DNA from: an uncultured Pelagibacteraceae bacterium
Lineage (GTDB): Bacteria; Pseudomonadota; Alphaproteobacteria; Pelagibacterales; Pelagibacteraceae
NCBI GenBank assembly: GCA_902609855.1
Contig: CACLTL010000006.1
Location: forward strand, 1 to 41,324
DNA length: 41,324 nt
Direction: 5' to 3'
A model generated the notes under the pieces. It was not told where the DNA came from and did not search any database. It was given only the letters and a program-made list of their open reading frames with translations. A program made the translations under genes and the position numbers. Positions 16,453 to 24,321 of the stretch are shown piece after piece; position 1 is the stretch's first letter; every line of letters starts with the position of its first letter.

Positions 16453-17199
16453 ATGAACTCAAATCAAAATATTTTAGTAAAATTAAATCAAGCTGGTTTC
16501 CGTATAAAAGACAAATGGCTAGTTAAAGGAGTTTCACTACAAATTGAAAAAGGACAAATAGTTACTCTTATTGGGCCGAATGGTTCTGGAAAAAGTACAA
16601 CTGCAAAAATTGCATTAGGAATTTATAAAAATATTGATGGAGAAGTTGAAAAATATACGAATAAAGTTGGATACGTTCCTCAAAAAATTTCAATTGATTG
16701 GACATTGCCACTTAGAGTAAGGGATTTCATGGTATTAACTGAAAATCTTAAAGATGAAGATATTAACGAGGCTTTATCATTAACAGGTGTTATACAACTT
16801 AAAAATAAAAATTTAGGTGATTTGTCAGGCGGTGAATTTCAAAGGGTACTAATTGCAAGAGCCATTTCAAAAAAACCAGATTTATTGGTACTTGATGAAC
16901 CAGTCCAAGGGGTAGATTTCACTGGTGAAATAGCTTTATATAAACTCATAAAGAAAATAACTGACGAATTAAATTGTGGAATTTTATTAATTTCCCATGA
17001 CTTACATACAGTGATGAGTGCCACAGACCATGTTGTCTGCTTAAACGGTCACGTTTGTTGTTCAGGATCTCCGATCGATGTTGCAAAAAATAATGAGTAT
17101 AAAGCTCTGTTTGGTGAACAAGCATCTCAAATATTGTCAAGGTACGAACATAGACACGATCATATTCATACGAGCAAAGGAGAAATAAAAAAAAATTAA
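16453..17199 (+). CDS. znuC: Zinc ABC transporter ATPase ZnuC
   Basis: A 248-residue ABC ATPase with Walker A (GPNGSGKS), Q-loop region (VGYVPQK), signature LSGGEFQR, Walker B (LLVLDEP) and switch His (LISHDLH). The C terminus is His-rich (RYEHRHDHIHTS), a feature often seen in zinc-transport ATPases. It energises zinc import by ZnuB and ZnuA. The gene follows the Zur boxes and is directly followed by znuB (no intergenic base), then zur, forming one unit likely repressed by zinc-loaded Zur. Confidence 0.95.
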   Translation: MNSNQNILVKLNQAGFRIKDKWLVKGVSLQIEKGQIVTLIGPNGSGKSTTAKIALGIYKNIDGEVEKYTNKVGYVPQKISIDWTLPLRVRDFMVLTENLKDEDINEALSLTGVIQLKNKNLGDLSGGEFQRVLIARAISKKPDLLVLDEPVQGVDFTGEIALYKLIKKITDELNCGILLISHDLHTVMSATDHVVCLNGHVCCSGSPIDVAKNNEYKALFGEQASQILSRYEHRHDHIHTSKGEIKKN

Positions 17200-18003
17200 A
17201 TGTTAGATGATTTTTTTATAAGAGCATTAATTGCTGGTCTTGGCGTTGCTATTGTAACAGGTCCTCTCGGATGTTTTGTTATATGGAGAAGATTATCCTA
17301 TTTTGGTGATACTCTCGCTCACTCAGCTTTACTTGGAGTTACGTTAGCTTATTCTTTAGAGTTAAATATTGCTTTTTCAGTATTTATAATTTCATCTTTA
17401 ATTGCATTAATTTTAATTCAGCTTCAAAAAAGAACCAATTTACCTGGTGATGCTTTATTAGGACTCTTAGCTCATTCGTCTTTAGCAGTTGGATTAGTTG
17501 TTATTGGTTTTTTAACATTCATAAGGTTCGATATTATGGGATTATTATTTGGAGATATACTAGCGGTTACAGTTGATGATTTATTAATTATATGGATAGG
17601 AGGCCCACTAATTCTTTTAATTCTTAGATTAATTTGGAAACCTTTATTTGCATCAACAGTAAATTATGAATTAGCAGAGGCCGAAGGTTTAAATCCTGAT
17701 AGAGCTAAAGCTGTCTTTACTATTTTAATGGCTGGGATCATTGCTATTTCAATTAAAATGGTTGGACTATTGTTAATTACAGGTATGTTAATTATACCAG
17801 CCGCAATGGCTAGAAATATTTCTTCAAGTCCACAGACAATGGTAATTTTTTCAATCCTTGGTGGTTTATTGTCAGTAGTTTTAGGCTTATTTACCTCGCT
17901 AGAATTTAATACCTCTTCAGGTCCGTCAATTATAGCTGCTTCCTTATTTTTATTTATACTTTCATTACTAAATATTAAACAATCGATTAAATTGAAAAAT
18001 TAA
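17200..18003 (+). CDS. znuB: Zinc ABC transporter permease ZnuB
   Basis: A 267-residue ABC-3 family permease with about eight membrane helices. The family signatures ERRLSYFGDTLAHSAL-like (here RRLSYFGDTLAHSALLGV) and GLLLITGMLIIPAAMAR are clear. It forms the zinc channel. The ATG immediately follows the znuC stop. The length and the ABC-3 domain separate it from histidine- or phosphate-type permeases. Manganese or iron substrates are seen in related systems, but the His-rich ZnuA, the Zur boxes and zur favour zinc. Confidence 0.95.
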   Translation: MLDDFFIRALIAGLGVAIVTGPLGCFVIWRRLSYFGDTLAHSALLGVTLAYSLELNIAFSVFIISSLIALILIQLQKRTNLPGDALLGLLAHSSLAVGLVVIGFLTFIRFDIMGLLFGDILAVTVDDLLIIWIGGPLILLILRLIWKPLFASTVNYELAEAEGLNPDRAKAVFTILMAGIIAISIKMVGLLLITGMLIIPAAMARNISSSPQTMVIFSILGGLLSVVLGLFTSLEFNTSSGPSIIAASLFLFILSLLNIKQSIKLKN

Positions 18004-18018
18004 TGAGAAACAAGTAAA

Positions 18019-18420
18019 ATGAATAGAATGCACAAAGAAAATAATCTTTCAAAAAATCAGCAAATTATTTTTGATTTAATTAATAAATCTTCAGAACCTT
18101 TAAAAGCATACACAATACTTTTCAATGTTCAAAAGAAAGGAATTAAAGCACCACCTCAAGTTTATCGAGCATTAGATAAATTAGTTCAGACGGGGAAAAT
18201 TCATAAAATCGAAAGTAAAAACGCTTTTGTTGCATGTAGAAGTTCTAGTTGTGAAATTTCAAAAGCCACTGCATTTTCAATTTGCGAGAGCTGTGAAATG
18301 GTAGATGAAATTAGTGATGCTAAACTGACGAAATATCTATCAAGCTTTAGTGACAAAAAAGGAACAAAGTACAAAAGATTTAATTTAGAATTTTTTGGTT
18401 TATGTAAAAAGTGTAAATGA
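18019..18420 (+). CDS. zur: Zinc uptake regulator Zur (Fur family)
   Basis: A 133-residue Fur-family repressor. The winged helix (about 12-75) has the recognition segment APPQVYRALDKL and the conserved His in KIHKIES. The structural zinc site is formed by CESC and the C-terminal CKKC. Relative to my recollection of E. coli Zur, His77, Cys88 and Glu111 have counterparts, but the His96 position is Lys here, with an extra Cys (RSSSCEI) nearby. The protein lacks the His-rich tail of E. coli Zur. It sits 15 bp after znuB and probably represses its own operon through the two boxes at 16400-16432. Met4 (18028) is an alternative start. Confidence 0.9.
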   Translation: MNRMHKENNLSKNQQIIFDLINKSSEPLKAYTILFNVQKKGIKAPPQVYRALDKLVQTGKIHKIESKNAFVACRSSSCEISKATAFSICESCEMVDEISDAKLTKYLSSFSDKKGTKYKRFNLEFFGLCKKCK

Positions 18421-18421
18421 A

Positions 18422-18919
18422 TTAACCTGCTGATTTTACTTTCTTTTCAATAAATTCTGGAACATCATCCTCTTTATCAAGCACTTCCTCTTTGGTTCCT
18501 TTTGGCTGGAAAGCATATAAGATATGTAATTTACAGTAAGGAAATTCCCCTTCAGGCTTTCTTCCGCAAAAATAAAACTTTTCCTCATTTGGGTGCCCTA
18601 TGGGCCATTTGCAGGTTTGGTCGGTTAACTCCTCTAAAGATTTAGGATTTTCAGGTTCAAAATTTTTATCTAATAAAATTGATTGAAATTTAGCTTTTCT
18701 AGAAATAGGTGCCGAACCTCTCCGTACAGGTCTATTTACAGATGTTGATGATTGACTAGATTGTTTTGATGGAGCTCTAGCCTCTAAATTTAACCTATGG
18801 GCTTTACCAATAACAGCGTTACGAGTTGTATCTCCAAGAGCTTCTGCAATCTGACTAGCAGTATGGCCTTTAGTCCAAAGTTCCCTTAATTTCTTTACTT
18901 TTTCGTCTGTCCAACTCAT
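18422..18919 (-). CDS. gcrA: GcrA cell-cycle regulator
   Basis: A 165-residue GcrA protein, specific to alphaproteobacteria. The N-terminal helix-turn-helix (SWTDEKVKKLRELW, then SASQIAEALG-like TASQIAEALG and RNAVIGKAHRL) binds promoters. The C-terminal domain (CKWPIGHP, FCGRKP, YCKLH) contacts sigma-70 domain 2. GcrA stimulates transcription from promoters methylated by CcrM at GANTC. It converges on zur with a single base between the stop codons. The pattern of conserved Cys residues is intact, so it should be functional. Confidence 0.96.
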   Translation of the reverse strand: MSWTDEKVKKLRELWTKGHTASQIAEALGDTTRNAVIGKAHRLNLEARAPSKQSSQSSTSVNRPVRRGSAPISRKAKFQSILLDKNFEPENPKSLEELTDQTCKWPIGHPNEEKFYFCGRKPEGEFPYCKLHILYAFQPKGTKEEVLDKEDDVPEFIEKKVKSAG

Positions 18920-18994
18920 TGTATATGTTTACAATATTTAGTATTTTTAAAAAACTTAGGACAAAATATTGGGGTTTTAAACATTAAAAGGTCT

Positions 18995-19032
18995 AAAAGC
19001 TGTGAGTAGATTTAGTTGTGCACAGTTTTTTT
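18995..19032 (+). terminator. Terminator-like hairpin upstream of the ABC-2 permease
   Basis: AAAAGCTGTG (18995-19004) pairs with CACAGTTTTT (19021-19030) with one G-U, over a 16-nt loop that contains the palindrome TGTGCACA, and a 7-T run ends the structure. No upstream gene on this strand needs a terminator, so it could be a leader attenuator or the end of a short RNA. Confidence 0.45.
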
Positions 19033-19055
19033 AATAAAAGGTTATAAGACTATCA

Positions 19056-19868
19056 ATGGTTGAAATTACAAAAAAATATAAAATTGGATCTAGAAGATTT
19101 GGTTTAATAAATTGGGTTGGAGCCTGGACTTTATATAAAAAAGAAGTCTTAAGATTTTTAATTGTTTGGATACAAACTATTTTTTCACCTTTAATTTCCT
19201 CATTACTATTTTTACTTGTTTTATCTTTAGCAATAGGTACAGACAGGGGAGATGTTTTAGGTGTACCTTTCATTGCTTTTTTAGCGCCAGGGTTGATTTC
19301 AATGCAAGTCATTCAACAATCTTTTTCTCATTCGTCCTCATCTTTTATGATTGGGAAAATTCAAGGTAATATAGTTGATTTACTTTACGCACCGTTATCA
19401 GCAGCAGAGGTTACTATTTCAATTGCACTAGCCGCAGTTACAAGAAGTGTGATGATAGCGATAGTTTCCATTATTGTATTTAAACTCATCGTAGATATCG
19501 AGATTACTAATTATTTATTACTAGTGACATTTACTTTGCTTTCATCTTTTATACTCGGAAACATAGGAATAATCGCAGGCCTTTGGGCTGAAAAATTCGA
19601 CCACATGGCAACAGTAACAAATTTTGTAATTGTTCCATTATCTTTCTTATCAGGTACTTTTTACTCAATTGAGAGATTGCCAGAATATCTACAAATTATA
19701 AGCAAAGTTAATCCATTTTTTTACATGATAGATGGTTTTAGATACAGTTTTATAGGCAAAGCGGATGGATCAATTTTTATTGGATTGATATACTTATCGG
19801 TATTAAGTTTTGTAAGCTGGTTTGTTACTTATTTATTGTATAAAAAAGGATATAAAATTAAATCTTAA
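19056..19868 (+). CDS. ABC-2 type transporter permease
   Basis: A 270-residue ABC-2 membrane protein with six predicted helices (starting near 40, 65, 117, 150, 183 and 240) and the loop region NPFFYMIDGFRYSFIG typical of the YadH/NodJ-like group. A basic amphipathic N terminus (TLYKKEVLRF) is the usual coupling segment. Such permeases export lipids, polysaccharides or drugs with a separate ATPase, which is not encoded nearby. The substrate cannot be assigned. One base separates its stop from the argD ATG, so they are probably co-transcribed despite unrelated roles. Confidence 0.88.
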   Translation: MVEITKKYKIGSRRFGLINWVGAWTLYKKEVLRFLIVWIQTIFSPLISSLLFLLVLSLAIGTDRGDVLGVPFIAFLAPGLISMQVIQQSFSHSSSSFMIGKIQGNIVDLLYAPLSAAEVTISIALAAVTRSVMIAIVSIIVFKLIVDIEITNYLLLVTFTLLSSFILGNIGIIAGLWAEKFDHMATVTNFVIVPLSFLSGTFYSIERLPEYLQIISKVNPFFYMIDGFRYSFIGKADGSIFIGLIYLSVLSFVSWFVTYLLYKKGYKIKS

Positions 19869-19869
19869 A

Positions 19870-21036
19870 ATGAGTGCAATATTAAACACGTATAATAGAA
19901 AAAAAGTTGCTTTTACTAAAGGCAAAGGCTCTTTCCTTTATAGCACAAATGGAAAAAAATATTTGGACTTTGTTCAAGGAATAGCTGTGAATTGTTTAGG
20001 ACATGCAAACAATTATTTAATTAATTCTATTTCTAAACAATCTAAAAAATTATGGCATGTATCTAATGCTTTTATAATTCCAGAGCAAGAAAGGTTAGCT
20101 AAAAGACTTAAACAAAAAACATTTGCTGATTATGTTTTTTTTCAAAATTCTGGTGCTGAAGCAACAGAAGCTGCGATAAAATTTGCTAGAAGATATTTTT
20201 ATTCAAAAGGTCAACCAAAAAAAAATAGAGTTTTATGTATAAACAATAGTTTTCATGGAAGAACCCTAGCAACGATTTTTGCCAGTAATAGCAAAAAAGC
20301 TACAGAGGGCTTCGGACCAAAAGTAGATGGATTTGATCATTTTAATTTTGGTGATCATAAAAGTTTAGAAAAATCTATTACAAGCAGGACTGCTGCAATC
20401 ATGGTTGAGACCATACTGGGAGAAGGCGGAATTAAGGTAATTCCAAATTATTGTTTAGTTGGTTTAAGAAAACTATGTAACAAGAAGAAAATCTTATTAA
20501 TTTTAGATGAAGTTCAGTGTGGTATAGGAAGAAGCGGCAAATTTTTTGCGTTTGAACATGCAAAGATAAAGCCAGATATTGTTCCTATTGCAAAAGGTAT
20601 AGGCGGTGGTTTCCCAATTGGAGCTGTACTAGTAAATAAAAAAGTAGCATCGGGAATGAAACCAGGAACTCATGGATCTACGTTTGGAGGAAACCCTTTA
20701 GCAATGAGTGCTGGAAATGCCGTAATGGATGTAATTTTTAAAAAAGGTTTTCTAGGCAATGTAACTAAAAACGGAAATCATTTTTTAAAAGGCCTTGAGA
20801 AATTAAAAGAAAAGTATCCAAAAATAATTAAAGAAGTCAGAGGAAAAGGGTTATTGATTGGACTTTGTTTACATAAAGATCAAACTAAATTTACTCAAAA
20901 ATTAATGGACAATAAGCTTTTAACCATAAGAGCTGCTGAAAATGTAGTCAGACTTTTGCCTCCTTTAAATGTCACAAGACAAGAAATTAATTTAGGATTA
21001 AAAATATTAGATAAGGTCTGTAAAAACTATAGATGA
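19870..21036 (+). CDS. argD: Acetylornithine aminotransferase
   Basis: A 388-residue class III PLP aminotransferase. The ATG at 19870 is chosen over upstream in-frame codons that lie inside the permease gene. Motifs include GIAVNCLGHAN, NSGAEATEAAIKFAR (cofactor phosphate), FHGRTLAT, LDEVQCGIGRSGKFFAFE, and the PLP lysine in IAKGIGGGFPIGAVL. Length and the GIGR segment fit ArgD, which converts N-acetylglutamate semialdehyde to N-acetylornithine in arginine synthesis; succinyldiaminopimelate aminotransferase activity is a known side role. argF follows with a 4-bp overlap. Confidence 0.93.
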   Translation: MSAILNTYNRKKVAFTKGKGSFLYSTNGKKYLDFVQGIAVNCLGHANNYLINSISKQSKKLWHVSNAFIIPEQERLAKRLKQKTFADYVFFQNSGAEATEAAIKFARRYFYSKGQPKKNRVLCINNSFHGRTLATIFASNSKKATEGFGPKVDGFDHFNFGDHKSLEKSITSRTAAIMVETILGEGGIKVIPNYCLVGLRKLCNKKKILLILDEVQCGIGRSGKFFAFEHAKIKPDIVPIAKGIGGGFPIGAVLVNKKVASGMKPGTHGSTFGGNPLAMSAGNAVMDVIFKKGFLGNVTKNGNHFLKGLEKLKEKYPKIIKEVRGKGLLIGLCLHKDQTKFTQKLMDNKLLTIRAAENVVRLLPPLNVTRQEINLGLKILDKVCKNYR

Positions 21037-21959
21037 AAAATTTTATAAATATATCTGATCATTCATCGAATGATTTAAGAGCTATTATTGATGAAGCAAA
21101 AGCTAGAAAGCTTAACAGAAAAAATTTAAATAAATCTGCGCCAGACGAAGATAAACCTTTTGAAGGAAGATCTATGGCTATGATTTTTGAAAAGCCTTCG
21201 ACAAGGACTAGAATGTCTTTTGATATAGCTGTGAAGCAATTAGGCGGTTCGTCAATTATATTAAATCCAGATGGAATACATTATGGTAAAGGTGATGAAA
21301 CATTAAAAGATACAGCAAAAGTTTTGACTGAGTACGTTGATATTGTAATGTTAAGAACATCCTCTCACAAAAATCTTGAAGAATTCGGAAAACATTTAGA
21401 TATACCAATTATAAATGGTTTATCAGATATAGGACATCCTTGTCAGATCATGTCAGACATTCTTACATACGAAGAAAGCAACGGAAGTATTGAGGGTAAA
21501 ACAGTATCTTGGCTAGGAGACGGAAACAATAATATGTCTAACTCTTTAATTGAAGCTGCGGGAAAATTTAAATTTAATTTAAGTATCGCTTGTCCAAAAA
21601 AATACTCTCCAAATAAGAAAATACTATCTTGGGCAAAGAAAAATAAAGTCAATCTAATTGTAACTACTAAACCCGAAGAAGCTGTGAAAAACTCAGATTG
21701 TGTGATGACTGATAAATGGGTTTCAATGAATGATAAAGTTAATAAAAAAGCAAAGAAAAAAATCTTAAAACCTTTTCAGGTAAATAAAAAATTGATGAGT
21801 AAAGCTAGTTCAGGTGCAATTTTTATGCACTGTCTTCCTGTGGGAAGAGGGGAGGAAGTAACAGACGAAGTGATTGACGGCAAACAATCTGTAGTTTGGA
21901 GACAAGCTCTTAATAGAGTGCATGCACAAAAAAGTATTATAAAGTGGTGCTTAGATTAA
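21033..21959 (+). CDS. argF: Ornithine carbamoyltransferase
   Basis: A 308-residue transcarbamylase. The carbamoyl-phosphate loop STRTRMSFD, the HPCQIMSD segment (residue His in GHPCQ), and the ornithine-binding HCLPVGRGEEV are all present, with DGNNNMSNS in the domain 2 hinge. It joins carbamoyl phosphate to ornithine to give citrulline. It is translationally coupled to argD (ATGA overlap), a short arginine operon. Its 3' end overlaps the cytochrome c gene on the other strand by 4 bp. Confidence 0.96.
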   Translation: MKNFINISDHSSNDLRAIIDEAKARKLNRKNLNKSAPDEDKPFEGRSMAMIFEKPSTRTRMSFDIAVKQLGGSSIILNPDGIHYGKGDETLKDTAKVLTEYVDIVMLRTSSHKNLEEFGKHLDIPIINGLSDIGHPCQIMSDILTYEESNGSIEGKTVSWLGDGNNNMSNSLIEAAGKFKFNLSIACPKKYSPNKKILSWAKKNKVNLIVTTKPEEAVKNSDCVMTDKWVSMNDKVNKKAKKKILKPFQVNKKLMSKASSGAIFMHCLPVGRGEEVTDEVIDGKQSVVWRQALNRVHAQKSIIKWCLD

Positions 21960-22504
21960 GGTAAAGGTTTTGGACTATTGCTTTTAGAGTTCATGTATAA
22001 AATTACGGATGCTCTATCTTTTTCTTTTCTTAACCCAGCAAATGCCATTTTCGTTCCCTTAATATGAGCTTGAGGTTTGATTAAATAGCTGTTCATTTCT
22101 TCGAAAGTCCACTCTTTACCATGAGCTATCATTGCCTTAGAATATTTATAATCACTGATTGATCCTGAGGTCCTACCAATTACGCCCCATAGGTTTGGAC
22201 CAATCATATTTTTTCCACCAACCGCAATTTGATGACAAGCAGTACATTTCTTAAAAACTTTTTCTCCGTGTGCGAGATCTCCCATAGCTAATAGAGCTTT
22301 TATATCTACAGCTTCTACAACTTTTGTTTTAGCACTTGCAGTTGAAGCATCACTCACTGCAACTTCTAAACCTTCAATTTTGTAGGCTGACTCTTTAGGT
22401 TTCTCAACGTGAAATAAAATATCTGTGAATTTTCCAATACCAATAATAATTAGAGCAGTTAGAAGAACTGCAGCTATAATTTTATTTATTTCAAAACTGT
22501 CCAT
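21956..22504 (-). CDS. cycM: Membrane-anchored c-type cytochrome (CycM-like)
   Basis: A 182-residue class I cytochrome c. One N-terminal helix (about 8-24) serves as membrane anchor, followed by an Ala/Ser/Thr-rich linker and the haem domain with CTACH at 87-91. Other features are the GPNLWGVIGR segment and the distal Met ligand in GTKMAFAGL. This layout matches alphaproteobacterial CycM/cytochrome c552, which carries electrons from the bc1 complex to the aa3 oxidase while tethered to the inner membrane. It converges on argF and diverges from kdsB across 92 bp. Confidence 0.92.
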   Translation of the reverse strand: MDSFEINKIIAAVLLTALIIIGIGKFTDILFHVEKPKESAYKIEGLEVAVSDASTASAKTKVVEAVDIKALLAMGDLAHGEKVFKKCTACHQIAVGGKNMIGPNLWGVIGRTSGSISDYKYSKAMIAHGKEWTFEEMNSYLIKPQAHIKGTKMAFAGLRKEKDRASVILYMNSKSNSPKPLP

Positions 22505-22575
22505 AATTTTGATAAAACCTAGATGACGTATAACACGACTTTAATAAAAAAACTTAAATTACTTAATTTTTTTTT

Positions 22576-22590
22576 GCGTCTTTGGGACGC
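22576..22590 (+). promoter_or_regulatory. Small stem-loop just upstream of kdsB
   Basis: GCGTC (22576-22580) and GACGC (22586-22590) form a 5-bp GC-rich stem with a TTTGG loop, 6 bases before the kdsB ATG. A run of nine T precedes it. The only SD-like sequence (GGGA) is partly inside the stem, so it could limit ribosome access. Confidence 0.35.
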
Positions 22591-22596
22591 ATAATT

Positions 22597-23331
22597 ATGA
22601 ACAAAACTGTAATAATAATACCTTCGCGCCTAGATGCTGAAAGATTACCCAATAAGCCGTTGGAACTTATAAACAATAAAGAAATGATTCTTCATGTTTA
22701 TGAGGCTGCCAAAAAAACTAACTCAGAAGTGTATGTGGCTACTCCTGATCAAAAAATTATTGACGTTGTAAATCAAAATAAAGGGAAAGCAATTCTTACA
22801 TCGATTAATCATCAAACTGGAACAGACCGAGTTTATGAAGTTTTTAAAGGTCACTTAAAAAGTGAACCTAATCTAATTGTTAATTTGCAAGGAGACATGC
22901 CAAATATAGAGCCCCAAGCTATATCAGATTTAATAAATTATATGCAGCAAGGAAATTGTGATATTGGTACTTTAGCTAGCTCATTTAGCTCCAATGATGA
23001 ACTTGTAAATGAGAACACTGTTAAAGTATCTGTCAAAAAACAATTAATTGCTGGCAAGTTTAGTGAAGCGATTGATTTCTTTAGAGTAGACAAAAAAAAA
23101 TATGAAAATTATTATCATCATATAGGTATTTATGCCTTTACTAATAAAGCTTTAGTAAGGTATGTAAGTTTAAAAAGATCAAAGCTTGAATTGGAGAGAA
23201 AACTAGAACAGCTAAGAGCATTAGAAAATTCGATGACAATACATGTAGGATATATAAATTCTTCACCTTTAAGTGTAGATACAAAGAGTGATCTAATAGA
23301 AGTTAAAAAGATGATGGAAAGAAATGGATAA
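22597..23331 (+). CDS. kdsB: 3-deoxy-manno-octulosonate cytidylyltransferase
   Basis: A 244-residue CMP-Kdo synthetase. I use ATG at 22597 rather than the in-frame TTG at 22582, as it places the nucleotide-binding motif VIIIPSRLDAERLPNKPL at the N terminus as in homologues. LQGDMPNIEP and the HHIGIYAFTNKAL segment are conserved. It activates Kdo with CTP for lipopolysaccharide inner-core synthesis. pheA overlaps its end by 8 bp. A small hairpin lies directly upstream. Confidence 0.93.
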   Translation: MNKTVIIIPSRLDAERLPNKPLELINNKEMILHVYEAAKKTNSEVYVATPDQKIIDVVNQNKGKAILTSINHQTGTDRVYEVFKGHLKSEPNLIVNLQGDMPNIEPQAISDLINYMQQGNCDIGTLASSFSSNDELVNENTVKVSVKKQLIAGKFSEAIDFFRVDKKKYENYYHHIGIYAFTNKALVRYVSLKRSKLELERKLEQLRALENSMTIHVGYINSSPLSVDTKSDLIEVKKMMERNG

Positions 23332-24166
23332 AATTAAAATTGCTATTCAGGGTGAGCTAGGAGCTTATTCTCACATTGCGGTGGAGAATATTTATAAAAA
23401 TGTTGAAATTAAAACTTGTTCAACTTTTGAAGACACTTTTAAACACGCATATAATGATCCAACTTATAAAATTGTAATTCCGATTGAAAACTCTTTGGCT
23501 GGAAGAGTTGCAGATATTCATTATTTACTTCCAAAATATAAATTACAGATACATGGAGAATATTTTCTTCCTGTAGTACACAATTTACTTGGCAAGCCAG
23601 ATGCTACAATTGATGATATTAAATATGTTAGAAGCCATGCCCAAGCAATAAGCCAATGTCAAAAGATAATTACGAAAAGAAATTTTAAATCAATTATATC
23701 GGTAGATACAGCAGGTTCTGCAAAAGATTTAGCTGAAGGAAATGATAAAACTATAGCTGCTATCGCATCAGATTTATCTGCTAAAATGTATGATCTAAAA
23801 ATTTTACAAAAAAATATTGAAGACGATAAAGGTAATGTTACCCGTTTTTTAATAATGGGAAAAAATATTGAACAGCCAGAATATGACAAGAATAAGAAGT
23901 ATATTACTAGCTGCATCTTCAGAGTAAAAAGTGAGCCATCTGCACTTTACAAGTGTCTTGGAGGATTTGCCACTAACCAAGTGAACCTTACCAAATTGGA
24001 GAGTTTTTCTGTTAAAAATACTTTTGATCAAGCGAACTTCTATCTAGATCTCGAGGGTCATTTAGAACAAGTTGGAGTAAAAAAGGCTTTAGAGGAATTA
24101 GGCTTCCATACTGAGACTTTAGATATCCTCGGAGTGTACGAATCTTCAGCATTTAGGCAAAAATAG
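23324..24166 (+). CDS. pheA: Prephenate dehydratase
   Basis: A 280-residue single-function prephenate dehydratase, without a chorismate mutase domain. The catalytic domain has GELGAYSHIAV, IPIENSLAGRV and the conserved Thr-Arg-Phe (VTRFLIMG). The C-terminal ACT domain (about 190-275) includes the LESFSVK-type phenylalanine-binding region, implying feedback inhibition by phenylalanine. It converts prephenate to phenylpyruvate. The 8-bp overlap with kdsB suggests coupling without an obvious pathway link. Confidence 0.94.
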   Translation: MDKIKIAIQGELGAYSHIAVENIYKNVEIKTCSTFEDTFKHAYNDPTYKIVIPIENSLAGRVADIHYLLPKYKLQIHGEYFLPVVHNLLGKPDATIDDIKYVRSHAQAISQCQKIITKRNFKSIISVDTAGSAKDLAEGNDKTIAAIASDLSAKMYDLKILQKNIEDDKGNVTRFLIMGKNIEQPEYDKNKKYITSCIFRVKSEPSALYKCLGGFATNQVNLTKLESFSVKNTFDQANFYLDLEGHLEQVGVKKALEELGFHTETLDILGVYESSAFRQK

Positions 24167-24188
24167 TCCACAAAATTTAAATCTAGTC

Positions 24189-24218
24189 TTGTAGTATTTA
24201 AATTGATCTTGATATACT
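24189..24218 (+). promoter_or_regulatory. Promoter of the SRP RNA gene
   Basis: A -10 TATACT (24213-24218, five of six consensus bases) lies 18 bp after a weak -35 TTGTAG (24189-24194). The implied start at about 24225 coincides with the 5' end of the SRP RNA fold, which supports both calls. Confidence 0.6.
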
Positions 24219-24223
24219 CATGT

Positions 24224-24316
24224 TGAGGTTGGCATCAGGTGGATGTTTCATAAACCCGGTCAGGTCTGAAAAGAAGCAGCCGTAGTGAAAATTTTTCAGG
24301 TTGTTGCCTGCCTCTT
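24224..24316 (+). ncRNA. ffs: Signal recognition particle RNA (4.5S, small bacterial type)
   Basis: The universally conserved SRP core is present as GGTCAGGTC, then GAAGCAGCC, at about 24258-24281. The flanks pair into one long hairpin: GAGG at 24225-24228 with CCTC at 24311-24314, and TTGGCA-type inner pairs. The apical loop is TGAAAA rather than the common CGGAAG, so the tetraloop is GAAA. The RNA binds Ffh and targets nascent membrane proteins. Ends are estimated from pairing. The gene ends about 5 bases before the dnaX ATG. Confidence 0.93.
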
Positions 24317-24321
24317 TAAAG

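Noticed and set aside
24301-24321. dnaX frame open from a TTG inside the SRP RNA
   Set aside because: The region belongs to the paired 3' end of the SRP RNA, and the family N terminus fits ATG at 24322.
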